A DNA stretch of 64,000 nucleotides from Desulfuromonas versatilis (GTDB lineage: Bacteria; Desulfobacterota; Desulfuromonadia; Desulfuromonadales; NIT-T3). The position numbers and the translations under genes are program-made. Numbering within the stretch: position 1 is the first letter of the stretch; the number at the start of each line of letters is the position of its first letter. This document shows positions 44,723 to 54,882 of this stretch, one piece after another. The stretch is taken from the NCBI RefSeq assembly GCF_019704135.1, contig NZ_AP024355.1, positions 806,001 to 870,000 on the forward strand, in the 5' to 3' direction. The notes under the pieces were generated by a model, which searched no databases, had not been told where the DNA came from, and was given only the letters and a program-made list of their open reading frames with translations.

Positions 44723-47700
44723 TCAACGGGTTTGCGTCGTCTGGTCCGGCCCGAGAAAGCGGTCGAACACGGTGCGGATCTTCTCGGTAACCTCACGATA
44801 ATCCTCGAGGAAGACCTCCTCGGGGCGGCGCGGCCGATCCGGGTAGCCGAGGCGCCGGGCCAATTTGACCAGGTAGCCCCGTTCGCCCGAGAGGTCGTTG
44901 ATCGACTGGTCGTGAACCAGGCGCAGTTTGTTCTCGAGCCGGCGCAGGAATTTGTAGCCCCCCTGCAGGGTGTCGAAATCGGCGCGGTCGAGAATCCCCT
45001 CCTCGTGCAGCCGTTCCAACGCCGTCAGGGTGTTGCACTGGCGCAGGGCGGGGCGCTCACCTCCGTGGAGAATCTGCAGGTATTGGGCCAAAAACTCAAC
45101 GTCGACCATGCCGCCGCGGCCGGTCTTGATGTTGAAGTGCTCCTGGCTCTCCCGGGCGATCTCGCTCTCCATGCGCCCCCGCAGCCGGTAGATCTCCTCC
45201 CTCAGGCCCTCGGGCACCGGCCGCTGGTAGACGATCTGGCGGTTCAATTCGTCGATGCGCCGGCTCAGGGGCTGCGACCCGTACACCACCCTGGCCTTGG
45301 TCAGCGCCTGGCGCTCCCAGAGCTGGGCCGATTGCTGATGGTAGCGCTCGTAGGCGGGCAGGCTGGTGACCAGCGGTCCCTGGTTGCCCGAGGGCCGCAG
45401 GCGGGTGTCGATCTGGTAGACGTAGCCTTCGCGGGTCATCAGGGTGAGCACCGAGATGATGCGCTGGGCCAGCCGCGAGAAATACTCCTGGGTGGTCTGC
45501 GCCCGGAAGCGCTCCGGGTCGGTCCCCTCCACCGGCCGGGTTTCCCCCTCGCCCTCGAAGACGAAGATGATGTCCAGGTCCGAGTGGTAGTTGAGCTCCA
45601 TGCCGCCCAGCTTGCCCATGCCGACGATGGCGAAGTGGGCCGGGTGTTCGCGGTCCTGGTCATCCCTGCAGAAGGGCAGCCCGAAGCGGGGGATCAGCTC
45701 CTCGCGGGCGATGTGCACCGCCTGCTTGAGGCAGGCATCGGCCAGGTAGGAGAGCTGGGCCGTGGTCGCCCCCTGGGGGGTGTGGCCGTGGATGTCGTTG
45801 AGCGCCAGGCGCAGGAACTCCTCGTTGCGGAAGCGCCGCAGCACCTCGAGCTTGTCTTCGTAGTTTTCGGCGTGGCTGAGCAGGTCGGCGAGGTCCTTTT
45901 CCATGGTTTCGGCGTCCTTGACCGAAACGGCGTAGGCGCGCGAGACCAGCGAATCGAGGATCTCCGGGTGCTGGATGAAGATGCGCGAGAGAAACTGGCT
46001 GGTGCCGAACAGCGAGACCAGCACCTTGATGATCTCCCGGTTCTCGGCCAGCACCGCGTAGAAGGTGCCGCGGGCGCGGCGCACCGCCATGGCCAGAAAA
46101 CGCTCGGTGTTGAGCAGGGCCATGTCCGGCTCGGGCGAGTCCAGAATCTCCTGCATCAGGCGCGGGGCGATGCGCTCCAGGTGCCGGCGCGCCCGCTCGG
46201 TGAGGTAGGAGTGGGGTGCCCCCTGGCGCAGCACCAGCAGTGAGTCGTAGGCCGCATCGGGATTCTTGAAACCCTTTTCCTCGAGCAGATCCTTGACCAG
46301 GTCGGGGTCGGCCGCGGCGTCGAAGAGGAAACTCACCTCGGGGCGCACCTCTTCTCGGATCTCCTGCTCGGCGGTATAGAACAGGGTCCGGTAGATGGCG
46401 GCCACCCCACCGCGGTGCTTGTCCAGCGCCTGGTTGAAGGCGGGGACGTCAGCGAAGCCGCAGCGCCGGGCCAGTGCCAGCAGTTCGCTCTTGCGGGTCG
46501 GCAGGTTGTGAGTCTGGCGCTCCTGCACCACCTGGATGCGGTGCTCGACGTTGCGCAGGAAGATGTAGGCTTCGCGCAGCGTCCGGTACTCCTCGGGCTT
46601 GATCAGCTTCTCACGCTGCAGTACCTCGAGCGCCTTGAGCGAGTTCTTTTCCCGCAGCACCGGGTTTTTACCGGCGTTGATCAGCTGCAGGGCCTGGATG
46701 AAGAATTCGATCTCGCGAATCCCCCCGCTGCCCAGCTTGAGGTTGAGCTCCCCCTCGCGTTCGCGGGCCAGGCTGCGGTCGATCTTCTGCTTCATCAGCT
46801 TGATGTCCTCGATCATGCCGAAATCGAGGTACTTGCGGTAGACGAAGGGTTCCAGGTTCTTCAGCAGGCGCTCGCCCAGGGAGATGGAGCCGGCCACCGG
46901 CCGGGCCTTGAGCATGGCGGCGCGTTCCCAGCTCTGTCCCCAGCTCTCGTAGTAGGTCTCGGCGCTGCGGATCGAGTTGGCCATCTCGCCGCTGTTCCCC
47001 TCCGGGCGCAGGCGCAGGTCGACGCGAAAGACGAAGCCGTCCTCGGTCGCCTCGCCGATGGCCTTGGTCACCAATTCGGAGAGCTTGCAGAAGTATTGGT
47101 GCAGGTGGATGCGCCCCTTGACCTCCCCCCAGGGGGTCGGGGTTCCGGCGGTCATGCCGCGTTCCGAGGAATAGAAGTAGATCAGGTCGATGTCGGAGGA
47201 GAAGTTGAGTTCGTGGCCGCCGAACTTGCCCATGCCGAAGATGGTAAATTCGGGTTCGGCGGGTTCGCTCTGCTCGCCGCCGTCGAGCAGCGGGGCACCG
47301 AAATCGGCCCGCAGCAGGCGGTCGCAGACTTCGTAGGCCAGCTGCAGGCTGGAGGCCGCCAGGGCGGAGAGCCCGGCGGTGGTCTCCACCAGGCCGGCCA
47401 GTCCGCACAGGTCGCGGGCGCCGAGGCGCAGGATCTCGCGGGATTTGTAGACGCGCACTTCGCGCTTGAGAGCCGGCAGGGCGATTTCCTCGCCCAGCCG
47501 TTGGCGAAGCTCTTCGAGCATGACCTGCTCCGGCTTGTCCCGCAGGATTTCCCCGCGGGTGAACAGGTCGTGGAAGAATGACTTGCGCCGGCAGAGGATG
47601 CCGGTTAGAAACGGCGAGGCGCCGAGGATGGTGAGCAGGTGACCGCGGCCGGCGGCATCGGCGAGGACGGCCTGCAGGTCGGCGCCATCGGCGGTTCCGG

Positions 47701-47932
47701 TGAGCCGCTCCAGGCTGTTGAGGCACAGGTCGGGGTCGGCGGTCTTCAGGGCTTGGAGCGCAATGGCCGCAAGCAGGCCGTCGTCGCCGAGGTACTCCCG
47801 CAGCAGCTCCAGGTTGGTGGCGCTTTTGCCGGCCTCGGCAAAACCGAGCTCGGTGGCCAGCCCCTGCAGGGGCGCCCCTTGCTGTTTGGATCCGGCCGCA
47901 GCCAGGCGGCGTGCCAGCGTCGCCTGGTCCAT
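44723..47932 (-). CDS. glnE: Glutamine synthetase adenylyltransferase/deadenylase
   Basis: A 1069-residue bifunctional enzyme that adjusts glutamine synthetase by adding or removing AMP. It has two nucleotidyltransferase domains: FGMGKFGGHELNFSSDIDLI in the N half and VGMGKLGGMELNYHSDLDII in the C half, with the catalytic Asp-x-Asp in each, and each followed by an all-alpha regulatory GlnD PII-uridylyltransferase-like segment. It is longer than the 950-residue E. coli enzyme at its N-terminus. The ATG directly follows the stop of mtnA. Confidence 0.95.
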   Translation of the reverse strand: MDQATLARRLAAAGSKQQGAPLQGLATELGFAEAGKSATNLELLREYLGDDGLLAAIALQALKTADPDLCLNSLERLTGTADGADLQAVLADAAGRGHLLTILGASPFLTGILCRRKSFFHDLFTRGEILRDKPEQVMLEELRQRLGEEIALPALKREVRVYKSREILRLGARDLCGLAGLVETTAGLSALAASSLQLAYEVCDRLLRADFGAPLLDGGEQSEPAEPEFTIFGMGKFGGHELNFSSDIDLIYFYSSERGMTAGTPTPWGEVKGRIHLHQYFCKLSELVTKAIGEATEDGFVFRVDLRLRPEGNSGEMANSIRSAETYYESWGQSWERAAMLKARPVAGSISLGERLLKNLEPFVYRKYLDFGMIEDIKLMKQKIDRSLAREREGELNLKLGSGGIREIEFFIQALQLINAGKNPVLREKNSLKALEVLQREKLIKPEEYRTLREAYIFLRNVEHRIQVVQERQTHNLPTRKSELLALARRCGFADVPAFNQALDKHRGGVAAIYRTLFYTAEQEIREEVRPEVSFLFDAAADPDLVKDLLEEKGFKNPDAAYDSLLVLRQGAPHSYLTERARRHLERIAPRLMQEILDSPEPDMALLNTERFLAMAVRRARGTFYAVLAENREIIKVLVSLFGTSQFLSRIFIQHPEILDSLVSRAYAVSVKDAETMEKDLADLLSHAENYEDKLEVLRRFRNEEFLRLALNDIHGHTPQGATTAQLSYLADACLKQAVHIAREELIPRFGLPFCRDDQDREHPAHFAIVGMGKLGGMELNYHSDLDIIFVFEGEGETRPVEGTDPERFRAQTTQEYFSRLAQRIISVLTLMTREGYVYQIDTRLRPSGNQGPLVTSLPAYERYHQQSAQLWERQALTKARVVYGSQPLSRRIDELNRQIVYQRPVPEGLREEIYRLRGRMESEIARESQEHFNIKTGRGGMVDVEFLAQYLQILHGGERPALRQCNTLTALERLHEEGILDRADFDTLQGGYKFLRRLENKLRLVHDQSINDLSGERGYLVKLARRLGYPDRPRRPEEVFLEDYREVTEKIRTVFDRFLGPDQTTQTR

Positions 47933-48979
<1,047 letters not shown>

Positions 48980-49003
48980 GTTCGGTCTCCGAAAATATTT
49001 CCT

Positions 49004-49055
49004 GTAGGGGCAGACCTGCGTGTCTGCCCGGGCGGACACGCAGGTCCGCCCCTAC
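49004..49055. repeat. Complete 52-base palindromic GTAGGGGC repeat
   Basis: Left arm GTAGGGGCAGACCTGCGTG and right arm CACGCAGGTCCGCCCCTAC mirror each other with two mismatches and a GCCCGGGC centre. It lies between gatB and mtnA. Confidence 0.95.
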
Positions 49056-49062
49056 GGTTGAT

Positions 49063-50511
49063 TTATCCTTGCAGTTTCTTCTTCAGCAGTTCATTCACCG
49101 CGGCGGGGTTCGCCTTGCCCTTGCTGGCCTTCATCACCTGGCCGACGAAGAAGCCGAAGACCTTCTCCTTGCCGCCGCGGTACTCCTCGACCTGGCCGGG
49201 GTTGGCGGCGAGGATCTCGTCGATGATCTGTTCGATGGCGCCGGTGTCGGTGACCTGCTTGAGGCCCTTCTTCTCGATGATGGCGTCGGCGGTGTCACCG
49301 CTTTTCCACATCTCTTCGAAGACGGTCTTGGCGATCTTGCCCGAAATGGTGTTGTCGTCGATGCGCCCCAGCATCCCGGCCAGCAGCTCCGGGGTCACCG
49401 GGCACTGGTCGATGCCGATCCCCTCCTCGTTGAGCCGCCGCTGGACCTCGCCCATGACCCAGTTGGAGCAGGCCTTGGCGTTGCCGTGCAGGCGCACGCA
49501 CGCGTCGTAGTAGTCGGCCACGGGCCGCTCCGCAGAGAGCACCTCGGCGTCGTAGCGGGGGATTCCGTACTCGCTGACGTAGCGCTCGATCTTCGCCTCG
49601 GGCAACTCGGGCAGCCCCTGGCGGACCTGGTCGATCCACTGCTCCGAGATCACCAGCGGCACCAGGTCGGGATCGGGGAAGTAGCGGTAGTCGTGGGCCT
49701 CCTCCTTGCCGCGCATGGAGCGGGTCATGCCGGTGGTGGTGTCGAACAGGCGGGTCTCCTGAACCACCCGGCCCCCCTCTTCGAGGATCTCGGCCTGGCG
49801 CTCCACCTCGTAGTCGATGGCCTGCTTGATGAAGCGGAAGGAGTTGATGTTTTTCAGCTCGGCGCGGGTGCCGAACTCCTTCTGCCCCCAGGGGCGGATC
49901 GAGACGTTGGCGTCGCAGCGGAAGGAGCCCTGCTCCATGTTGCCGTCGCAGACCCCGAGGTAGACCACGATCTGGTGCAGCTTCTTCAGGTAGGCGATGG
50001 CCTCGTCGGAGGAGCGCATGTCGGGTTCGGAGACCACCTCCAGCAGCGGGGTGCAGGCGCGGTTGAGATCGACGAAGGAGCTGCCGGCGGTATCGGCGGT
50101 GTCGCCGTGGACCAGCTTGCCGGCGTCCTCCTCCATGTGGATGCGGGTGATGCCGATGCGCTTGGCCCCGCCGGCCTCGGTCTCGATGTCGAGGTGACCG
50201 TGTTCGCAGACCGGCAGCTCGAACTGGGAGATCTGGTAGCCCTTGGGCAGGTCGGGGTAGAAGTAGTTCTTGCGGGCGAAGACCGAGCGCGGGGCGATGC
50301 TGCAGTGGGTGGCCAGGCCGGTGCGGATGGCGAATTCCACCGCCTTCTTGTTCAGTACCGGCAGCGCCCCGGGCAGCCCCAGGCAGACCGGGCAGGTGTG
50401 GGCGTTGGGTTCGCCGCCGAAGGCCGTGGAACAGCCGCAGAAGATCTTGGTGTTCGTGGTCAGCTGGACGTGGACCTCCAGCCCGATGACGACTTCGTAT
50501 TTGGATGACAT
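49063..50511 (-). CDS. gatB: Asp-tRNA(Asn)/Glu-tRNA(Gln) amidotransferase subunit B
   Basis: A 482-residue tRNA-binding kinase subunit of GatCAB that activates misacylated tRNA. It opens with [13 protein letters not shown], has the zinc site CGCSTAF and [12 protein letters not shown], and the GatB signature [14 protein letters not shown]. The C-terminal Yqey-like tail domain ends [10 protein letters not shown]. Two neighbouring ATG codons exist; the second, with AGGGA at seven bases, was taken. Its presence with gatA and gatC shows indirect synthesis of Asn- and/or Gln-tRNA. Confidence 0.96.
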   Translation of the reverse strand: MSSKYEVVIGLEVHVQLTTNTKIFCGCSTAFGGEPNAHTCPVCLGLPGALPVLNKKAVEFAIRTGLATHCSIAPRSVFARKNYFYPDLPKGYQISQFELPVCEHGHLDIETEAGGAKRIGITRIHMEEDAGKLVHGDTADTAGSSFVDLNRACTPLLEVVSEPDMRSSDEAIAYLKKLHQIVVYLGVCDGNMEQGSFRCDANVSIRPWGQKEFGTRAELKNINSFRFIKQAIDYEVERQAEILEEGGRVVQETRLFDTTTGMTRSMRGKEEAHDYRYFPDPDLVPLVISEQWIDQVRQGLPELPEAKIERYVSEYGIPRYDAEVLSAERPVADYYDACVRLHGNAKACSNWVMGEVQRRLNEEGIGIDQCPVTPELLAGMLGRIDDNTISGKIAKTVFEEMWKSGDTADAIIEKKGLKQVTDTGAIEQIIDEILAANPGQVEEYRGGKEKVFGFFVGQVMKASKGKANPAAVNELLKKKLQG

Positions 50512-50531
50512 CATTATTTCCCTGTTTTTAG

Positions 50532-50593
50532 GTAGGGGCGAACCTGTGTGTTCGCCCTCGCCACAATGGGCAGACACACAGGTCTGCCCCTAC
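50532..50593. repeat. Complete palindromic GTAGGGGC repeat with 10-base spacer
   Basis: GTAGGGGCGAACCTGTGTG and its mirrored arm CACACAGGTCTGCCCCTAC flank TTCGCCC-TCGCCACAAT-GGGCAGA. It lies between gatA and gatB, within 90 bases. Confidence 0.95.
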
Positions 50594-50600
50594 CACATGA

Positions 50601-52058
50601 TTACAGCGGCGCCTGTTTCCTGTGCCAATCCGTCGCCTGCTCGAAGGCGTGGCCGGCGCGCAGGATGGTCGCCTCGTCGAAGGGTTTGCCGATCAGCTGC
50701 AGGCCGATGGGCAGGCCGGCATCGGTGAGGCCGCAGGGCAGGCTCATGGCGCAGGTGCCGGCGAGGTTGACCGGGATGGTGAAGATGTCCGAAAGGTACA
50801 TCTGCAGCGGATCGTTGACCTTCTCGCCGAGCTTGAAGGCCGCCGTCGGCGCTACCGGGGTGAGGATGACGTCGACCTTGGCGAAGGCGTCGAGGAAGTC
50901 CTGGCGGATCAGGGTGCGCACCTTCTGCGCCTTGAGGTAGTAGGCGTCGTAATAGCCGCTGGACAGTGCGTAGGTGCCGAGCATGATGCGCCGCTTGACC
51001 TCGTCGCCGAAGCCGGCGGCGCGGGTCTTCATGTACATGTCGATCAGCCCCTGCGCCTCGTCGGAGCGCACCCCGTAGCGCACCCCGTCGTAGCGGGCCA
51101 GGTTGCTCGAGGCCTCGGCGGTGGCGATCAGGTAGTAACAGGCCACGGCGTAGTCGGTGTGGGGCAGGCTGACCTCGACGATCTCGGCGCCCAGTTCGCG
51201 GTAGGCGGCGATGGCGCTCTCCAGCGCCTGCTTGACCTCGGGGTCGAGCCCCTCGATGAAGTACTCCTTGGGCAGGCCGATCTTGAGCCCCCTGACCCCG
51301 TCGCGCAGGCTCGCCAGGTAGTCGGGGACCGGGGTGTCGACGGAGGTCGAGTCGGCCGGGTCGTAGCCGGCCACCGCCTGCAGGAGCAGGGCGCAGTCCT
51401 CGACGTCGCGGGCCAGCGGGCCGACCTGGTCGAGGGAGGAGGCGTAGGCGATCACCCCGTAGCGCGAAACCCGTCCGTAGGTCGGCTTGAGGCCGACCAC
51501 CCCGCAGTGGGAGGCAGGCTGGCGGATCGAACCGCCGGTGTCGGTGCCGAGGGTGCCGGCCGCCTGGCGGGCTGCCACCGCGGCCGCCGACCCGCCCGAA
51601 GAGCCGCCGGGGACCGCTGCCAGGCGCCAGGGGTTTTTCACCGGGCCGAAGGCGCTGTTCTCGTTGGAGCTGCCCATGGCGAACTCGTCCATGTTGAGCT
51701 TGCCGAGGATCACCGCCCCCTGTTCGCGCAGTTTAGCCACGGCGGTGGCATCGTAGGGCGAGACGTAGTTGGCCAGGATCTTCGAGGCGCAGGTGGTCAG
51801 CACCCCCTCGGCGTTGAAAATGTCCTTGAGGGCCATGGGGATGCCGGTCAGCAGCTCGGCTTGGCCCGCGGCGATGCGCCGGTCGGCCTCTTCGGCCTCC
51901 TGCAGGGCGCTCTCCTCGACCACGGTGATGAAGGCATTGACCCTGTCGTCGGTGGCCTCGATGCGCTCGAGAAACGCCTTGGTCAGCTCCACCGAGGTGG
52001 TTTCCCCGGCGTCCAGCCTGGCGCGCAACTCGTGAATGGTGAGATCGGTCAGGTTCAT
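50601..52058 (-). CDS. gatA: Asp-tRNA(Asn)/Glu-tRNA(Gln) amidotransferase subunit A
   Basis: A 485-residue amidase that makes ammonia from glutamine for GatB. The Ser-cisSer-Lys triad is visible as MALKDIF (Lys near 79), [14 protein letters not shown] (cis-Ser) and [12 protein letters not shown] (nucleophile). The start was set by the conserved [15 protein letters not shown]. It lies between gatC and gatB on the same strand. Confidence 0.96.
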   Translation of the reverse strand: MNLTDLTIHELRARLDAGETTSVELTKAFLERIEATDDRVNAFITVVEESALQEAEEADRRIAAGQAELLTGIPMALKDIFNAEGVLTTCASKILANYVSPYDATAVAKLREQGAVILGKLNMDEFAMGSSNENSAFGPVKNPWRLAAVPGGSSGGSAAAVAARQAAGTLGTDTGGSIRQPASHCGVVGLKPTYGRVSRYGVIAYASSLDQVGPLARDVEDCALLLQAVAGYDPADSTSVDTPVPDYLASLRDGVRGLKIGLPKEYFIEGLDPEVKQALESAIAAYRELGAEIVEVSLPHTDYAVACYYLIATAEASSNLARYDGVRYGVRSDEAQGLIDMYMKTRAAGFGDEVKRRIMLGTYALSSGYYDAYYLKAQKVRTLIRQDFLDAFAKVDVILTPVAPTAAFKLGEKVNDPLQMYLSDIFTIPVNLAGTCAMSLPCGLTDAGLPIGLQLIGKPFDEATILRAGHAFEQATDWHRKQAPL

Positions 52059-52115
52059 GATAATACCGTTAGGTGAGGGGTGAGGAGTGAGGGTGGGCTC
52101 ACGCCTCACGAAATT

Positions 52116-52403
52116 TTATTCGATGACCCGCGGCACCTTGAACCCGGCGGGGCTCGGCGCGGGGGCGTTGGCGAGGGCCTTGTCGATGCCGATGGAGGGG
52201 ACCCCTGCATCCTCACGGAAGGCGTTTTCCATCGGCACGGCATGGGCGGTGGGGACGATGCCCTGGGTATCCAGCTCGTTGAGCTTGTCGACGTAGCCGA
52301 GGATGGCGTCCATCTGGCCGGTCAGCGCCTCGAGTTCCCTCTCTTCGAGGCTGAGACGCGCCAGTCGGGCCACATGCTCAACTTCGGCACGGGTGATCTT
52401 CAT
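52116..52403 (-). CDS. gatC: Asp-tRNA(Asn)/Glu-tRNA(Gln) amidotransferase subunit C
   Basis: A 95-residue stabilising subunit of GatCAB. It opens MKITRAEVEHVARLARLSLE and ends with FKVPRVIE, both canonical. A PTAHAVPMENAFREDA segment is the belt that wraps GatA. AAGGGAA precedes the ATG. It heads the gatC-gatA-gatB cluster. Confidence 0.95.
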   Translation of the reverse strand: MKITRAEVEHVARLARLSLEERELEALTGQMDAILGYVDKLNELDTQGIVPTAHAVPMENAFREDAGVPSIGIDKALANAPAPSPAGFKVPRVIE

Positions 52404-52614
52404 ACGATTTTCCCTTCCTTTGGCGGAGTCGGTTTCCAGCAGTGCAACCTAGCATGTAAACGGCTGTTTTTCAAGCCCGTTCCGGCCTGGTATGCGGCCC
52501 GATGTCTACCTGTACCCAGTTGCAATTTGCGGGGCCGCATGCTTAAATTTAGCTCGAAGCAGATTGAATTCCGGCGCTTGTGCCGGTCTTATTCCCATCG
52601 ACAAGGAGAACAAC

Positions 52615-53268
52615 ATGAAGCAGCTTCTGATCTGCCTGCTTGCCGCTGCCATTGGACTGGCGGGCTGTGCCCAGCCGATGTCCACCACCCAGAAAGGGAC
52701 GGCCATCGGTACCGGCGTAGGGGCCGCAGTCGGCGCCGGCCTCGGCCAGGCCATCGGCCGCGACACCAAGGGAACCCTGATCGGTGCGGGCGTCGGCGCC
52801 GCGGTCGGTGCCCTTGCAGGCGGGGCCATCGGCAACTACATGCAGAAGAACGAAATGGCTCTGCGCCAGGCGGTAGCGGGAGTCGAAGGGGCAAGCGTGC
52901 AGCGCAACATGGACACCATCGCCCTGACCTTCAAGTCCGATGTGCTGTTCGACGTCAACTCCTCCACCCTGAAGCCGGGGGCCTATGACGAAATCAACCG
53001 GGTGGCCGCGGTCCTCAACGAGTACCCGCAGACCAACATCATGATTTCCGGGCACACCGACAGCACCGGCTCCGAGGTGTACAACCAGCAGCTTTCCGAG
53101 CGCCGCGCCATGGCGGTCAAGAACGCTCTGGTCGCCCAGGGGGTGAATTCCATGCGCATGAACACGGTCGGCTACGGCGAGAGCCAGCCGATTGCCGACA
53201 ACAGCACCGATGGGGGGCGTCAGCTCAACCGCCGGGTAGAGGTTCGCATCACCCCTCAGCAGGGATAA
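52615..53268 (+). CDS. OmpA-family peptidoglycan-binding lipoprotein (YiaD/Omp16-like)
   Basis: A 217-residue outer-membrane lipoprotein. The signal ends with IGLAGCAQ, Cys near residue 18. Two glycine-zipper units follow (AIGTGVGAAVGAGLGQAIG and LIGAGVGAAVGALAGGAIGN), then an OmpA C-terminal domain with SDVLFDVNSSTLKPGAYDEI, ISGHTDSTGSEVYNQQLSER and NRRVEVRI, binding meso-diaminopimelate. AAGGAG precedes the ATG. It probably anchors the outer membrane to the cell wall. Strong terminator follows. Confidence 0.93.
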   Translation: MKQLLICLLAAAIGLAGCAQPMSTTQKGTAIGTGVGAAVGAGLGQAIGRDTKGTLIGAGVGAAVGALAGGAIGNYMQKNEMALRQAVAGVEGASVQRNMDTIALTFKSDVLFDVNSSTLKPGAYDEINRVAAVLNEYPQTNIMISGHTDSTGSEVYNQQLSERRAMAVKNALVAQGVNSMRMNTVGYGESQPIADNSTDGGRQLNRRVEVRITPQQG

Positions 53269-53297
53269 CACCCATACCTCAAGAAGTTTTTCCACCG

Positions 53298-53330
53298 GCC
53301 CGCCGTCCTTTGCAGACGGCGGGCTTTTTT
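53298..53330 (+). terminator. Intrinsic terminator after the OmpA-like gene
   Basis: A perfect ten-base stem (GCCCGCCGTC / GACGGCGGGC) with a CTTTGCA loop is followed by six T residues. Confidence 0.95.
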
Positions 53331-53760
53331 CGCCAGGCCCGCAAGGTTTCAGGGTGGTTCAAATTTCCCCCGCCGTGTGTCGTGATTAAACGACAGGGTG
53401 GGCTTGGCCCACCGAACCCACCCCCTTTCCTGCCACAGGAGGCTTTGCCCTCCCCCGAGCCCGCTTACCAGGCGGGTTTTCCGCCCCTCGCGCTCCCATC
53501 GTCGCTCCAGAATCCCAATCTCGCGAAGTGAATTTTCCCTGGGGCTGGAAAAAGGCTGTCGTCCATGGGCGACACATTCGGGCCCGAATTCTCTGCCGGA
53601 TCCCGTTTCTGACATGTAACATCCTGAAAAAGTTCATGAAAAAAAAATGGCCCGGCAGTTGCTAGCTGTTCCCTTACCGGGTGTTCGCCGCCTGCGGCGA
53701 ATGGCCTGGGCAAGGGCAGGCACTCCCGATTTCCCCTCGAATCCGCCATGGAGGCTCCGC
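53331..53760. other. Gene-free stretch with small hairpins
   Basis: No supportable gene. GTGGGC-TTG-GCCCAC at 53398-53412 and nearby GC-rich inverted repeats suggest decayed repeat DNA. A minus-strand frame of 88 codons from position 53615 has a possible ribosome site but its C-terminal sequence is of the low-quality kind produced by such repeats. Confidence 0.5.
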
Positions 53761-54306
53761 ATGATCCCAAAAACTCTCCTGGTCAAAGCTCGTCCCGTCC
53801 CTTTTGGCAAAGTCCGCAAGACCCCGGCAGCATCGGATGCGGGCGCCTTCTCCCGGCGCAGGCGCCGGGAACCCAGAATCCTCCAGACTCCCGACAGCCC
53901 GCGCCAGAGCTACCAGTTTTCGGTTTCGCGGCTGGTGGCCCTGGAGAACTTACATGCCCAGTGGCTGGCGGTCCGCATCCACGAAGCCGGTGGGAGCCTG
54001 GACACTCCGGAGATGGACTGGCGCACCGCCGGGCAACTGGTCGTGGAGGACGGGTATTTCGGCCAGGAGCAGACCCTGACCCGAGTGCTGAAGTTGATGC
54101 TGGCTATCTCCGGCAACGACCCCGCCTGCCTGGAGCAGGCCCGCAAGGGGTTTCATGCCGGATTCGTGGAGATGAGCGGAGAGTGGGGGGAGGCATTCCC
54201 GGAAGTGTGCTGTCTGACCTACAACGTCGTCATGGCCAAGCTGGACGGTTGGCTGGACAATCTGCGGGCGGCTCCGGCTCCGTCGGCGCCAGGCGAGCAG
54301 AAATGA
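53761..54306 (+). CDS. Hypothetical protein, perhaps DUF5610-like
   Basis: A 181-residue protein, not firmly recognised. The first 50 residues are basic and disordered (KARPVPFGKVRKTPA), then an alpha-helical part from about residue 50: QSYQFSVSRLVALENLHAQW, ARKGFHAGFVEMSGEWGEAF and PEVCCLTYNVVMAKLDGWLD. The last resembles DUF5610-type segments (...LPEISxxTYDxVMxKxD), found in flagella-linked or secreted proteins. GGAGG precedes the ATG by seven bases. It stands alone. Confidence 0.65.
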   Translation: MIPKTLLVKARPVPFGKVRKTPAASDAGAFSRRRRREPRILQTPDSPRQSYQFSVSRLVALENLHAQWLAVRIHEAGGSLDTPEMDWRTAGQLVVEDGYFGQEQTLTRVLKLMLAISGNDPACLEQARKGFHAGFVEMSGEWGEAFPEVCCLTYNVVMAKLDGWLDNLRAAPAPSAPGEQK

Positions 54307-54380
54307 TCTCGGCGACCGCCACCGAACGCCTCGAGGAGGGCTGCCCTCATGGCTTTGCGGTCCCTGGCCGCGGAGAGGCT

Positions 54381-54509
54381 CCGCAATTGCTCCGGGTCTG
54401 CCCCGGAGGTGTGAATTGCGGGACCGGCCGGTCCGCAGTCGAGGGGGCGACCGCCTGTACCCCGGTGCGCCTTTGGGATGACGCCTGAGCTGCAGGCGGG
54501 CTCCCTCGA
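54381..54509 (+). ncRNA. Structured intergenic element, possible RNA
   Basis: The 300-base gap between the hypothetical protein gene and tatA contains two nested perfect stems. First, CCGCAATT / AATTGCGG (8 bp) encloses CTCCGGG / CCCGGAG (7 bp). Second, TCGAGGG / CCCTCGA (7 bp) encloses CCGCCTG / CAGGCGG (7 bp). Four such matches in 130 bases are unlikely by chance even in GC-rich DNA. The following GGTTCAAACCCC looks tRNA-like, but no acceptor stem pairs with it. The RNA class is unknown. Confidence 0.3.
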
Positions 54510-54560
54510 GGCTGGTAGGTTCAAACCCCGCCGCCGCAACCGGTGGCTTGGATGAAACAC

Positions 54561-54587
54561 AAAAGGCTCGCCGATGGCGGGCCTTTT
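54561..54587. terminator. Terminator between tatA and the plus-strand unit
   Basis: AAAAGGC-T-CGCC-GAT-GGCG-G-GCCTTTT forms a stem with one G-T wobble and carries A- and T-runs, allowing termination in both directions. Confidence 0.8.
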
Positions 54588-54612
54588 CATTTTTTCGGCA
54601 CTTCGGCCGGGG

Positions 54613-54804
54613 CTATTCGTCTTTCTTGCTTTCCAGCTTCTTTTCCTCGTCTTTGGCGTCTTCGTCCGCCTCTTTAATGCCCTTCTTGAAATTGCGCAGT
54701 CCCTGGCCGAGCGCGCCGCCGACCTGGGGGAGCTTTCCAGCGCCGAAGATGATGAGCACCAGCACGAGGATGATGATCATTTCCTGAGTTCCGAGTCCGA
54801 ACAT
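54613..54804 (-). CDS. tatA: Twin-arginine translocase subunit TatA/TatE
   Basis: A 63-residue pore-forming Tat subunit: a short periplasmic start, the hydrophobic helix EMIIILVLVLIIFGAGKLPQ, then the amphipathic helix with the conserved GLRNFKKGIKEADED and an acidic/basic tail. The ATG is the standard MFGLGTQE. It lies downstream of moeA with an 80-base gap, so Mo-cofactor synthesis and folded-enzyme export are neighbours. tatC is at 15.8 kb. Confidence 0.95.
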   Translation of the reverse strand: MFGLGTQEMIIILVLVLIIFGAGKLPQVGGALGQGLRNFKKGIKEADEDAKDEEKKLESKKDE

Positions 54805-54882
54805 GGGGCCTGCCTCCTGAATGGGGTTGCAAGAAGCCATTATACATGGGAACTTCAGGAAAACTCAACGTATACATTTGGC

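Noticed and set aside
53349-53615. 88-codon minus-strand frame in the gap after the OmpA-like gene
   Set aside because: Its sequence is of the kind produced by intergenic repeat DNA and has no domain; kept only as a note.
54510-54550. tRNA or tmRNA 3' end suggested by GGTTCAAACCCC
   Set aside because: The T-stem has a mismatch and no 5' acceptor strand that pairs with the 3' end, nor a UCA anticodon arm, was found within the expected distance.
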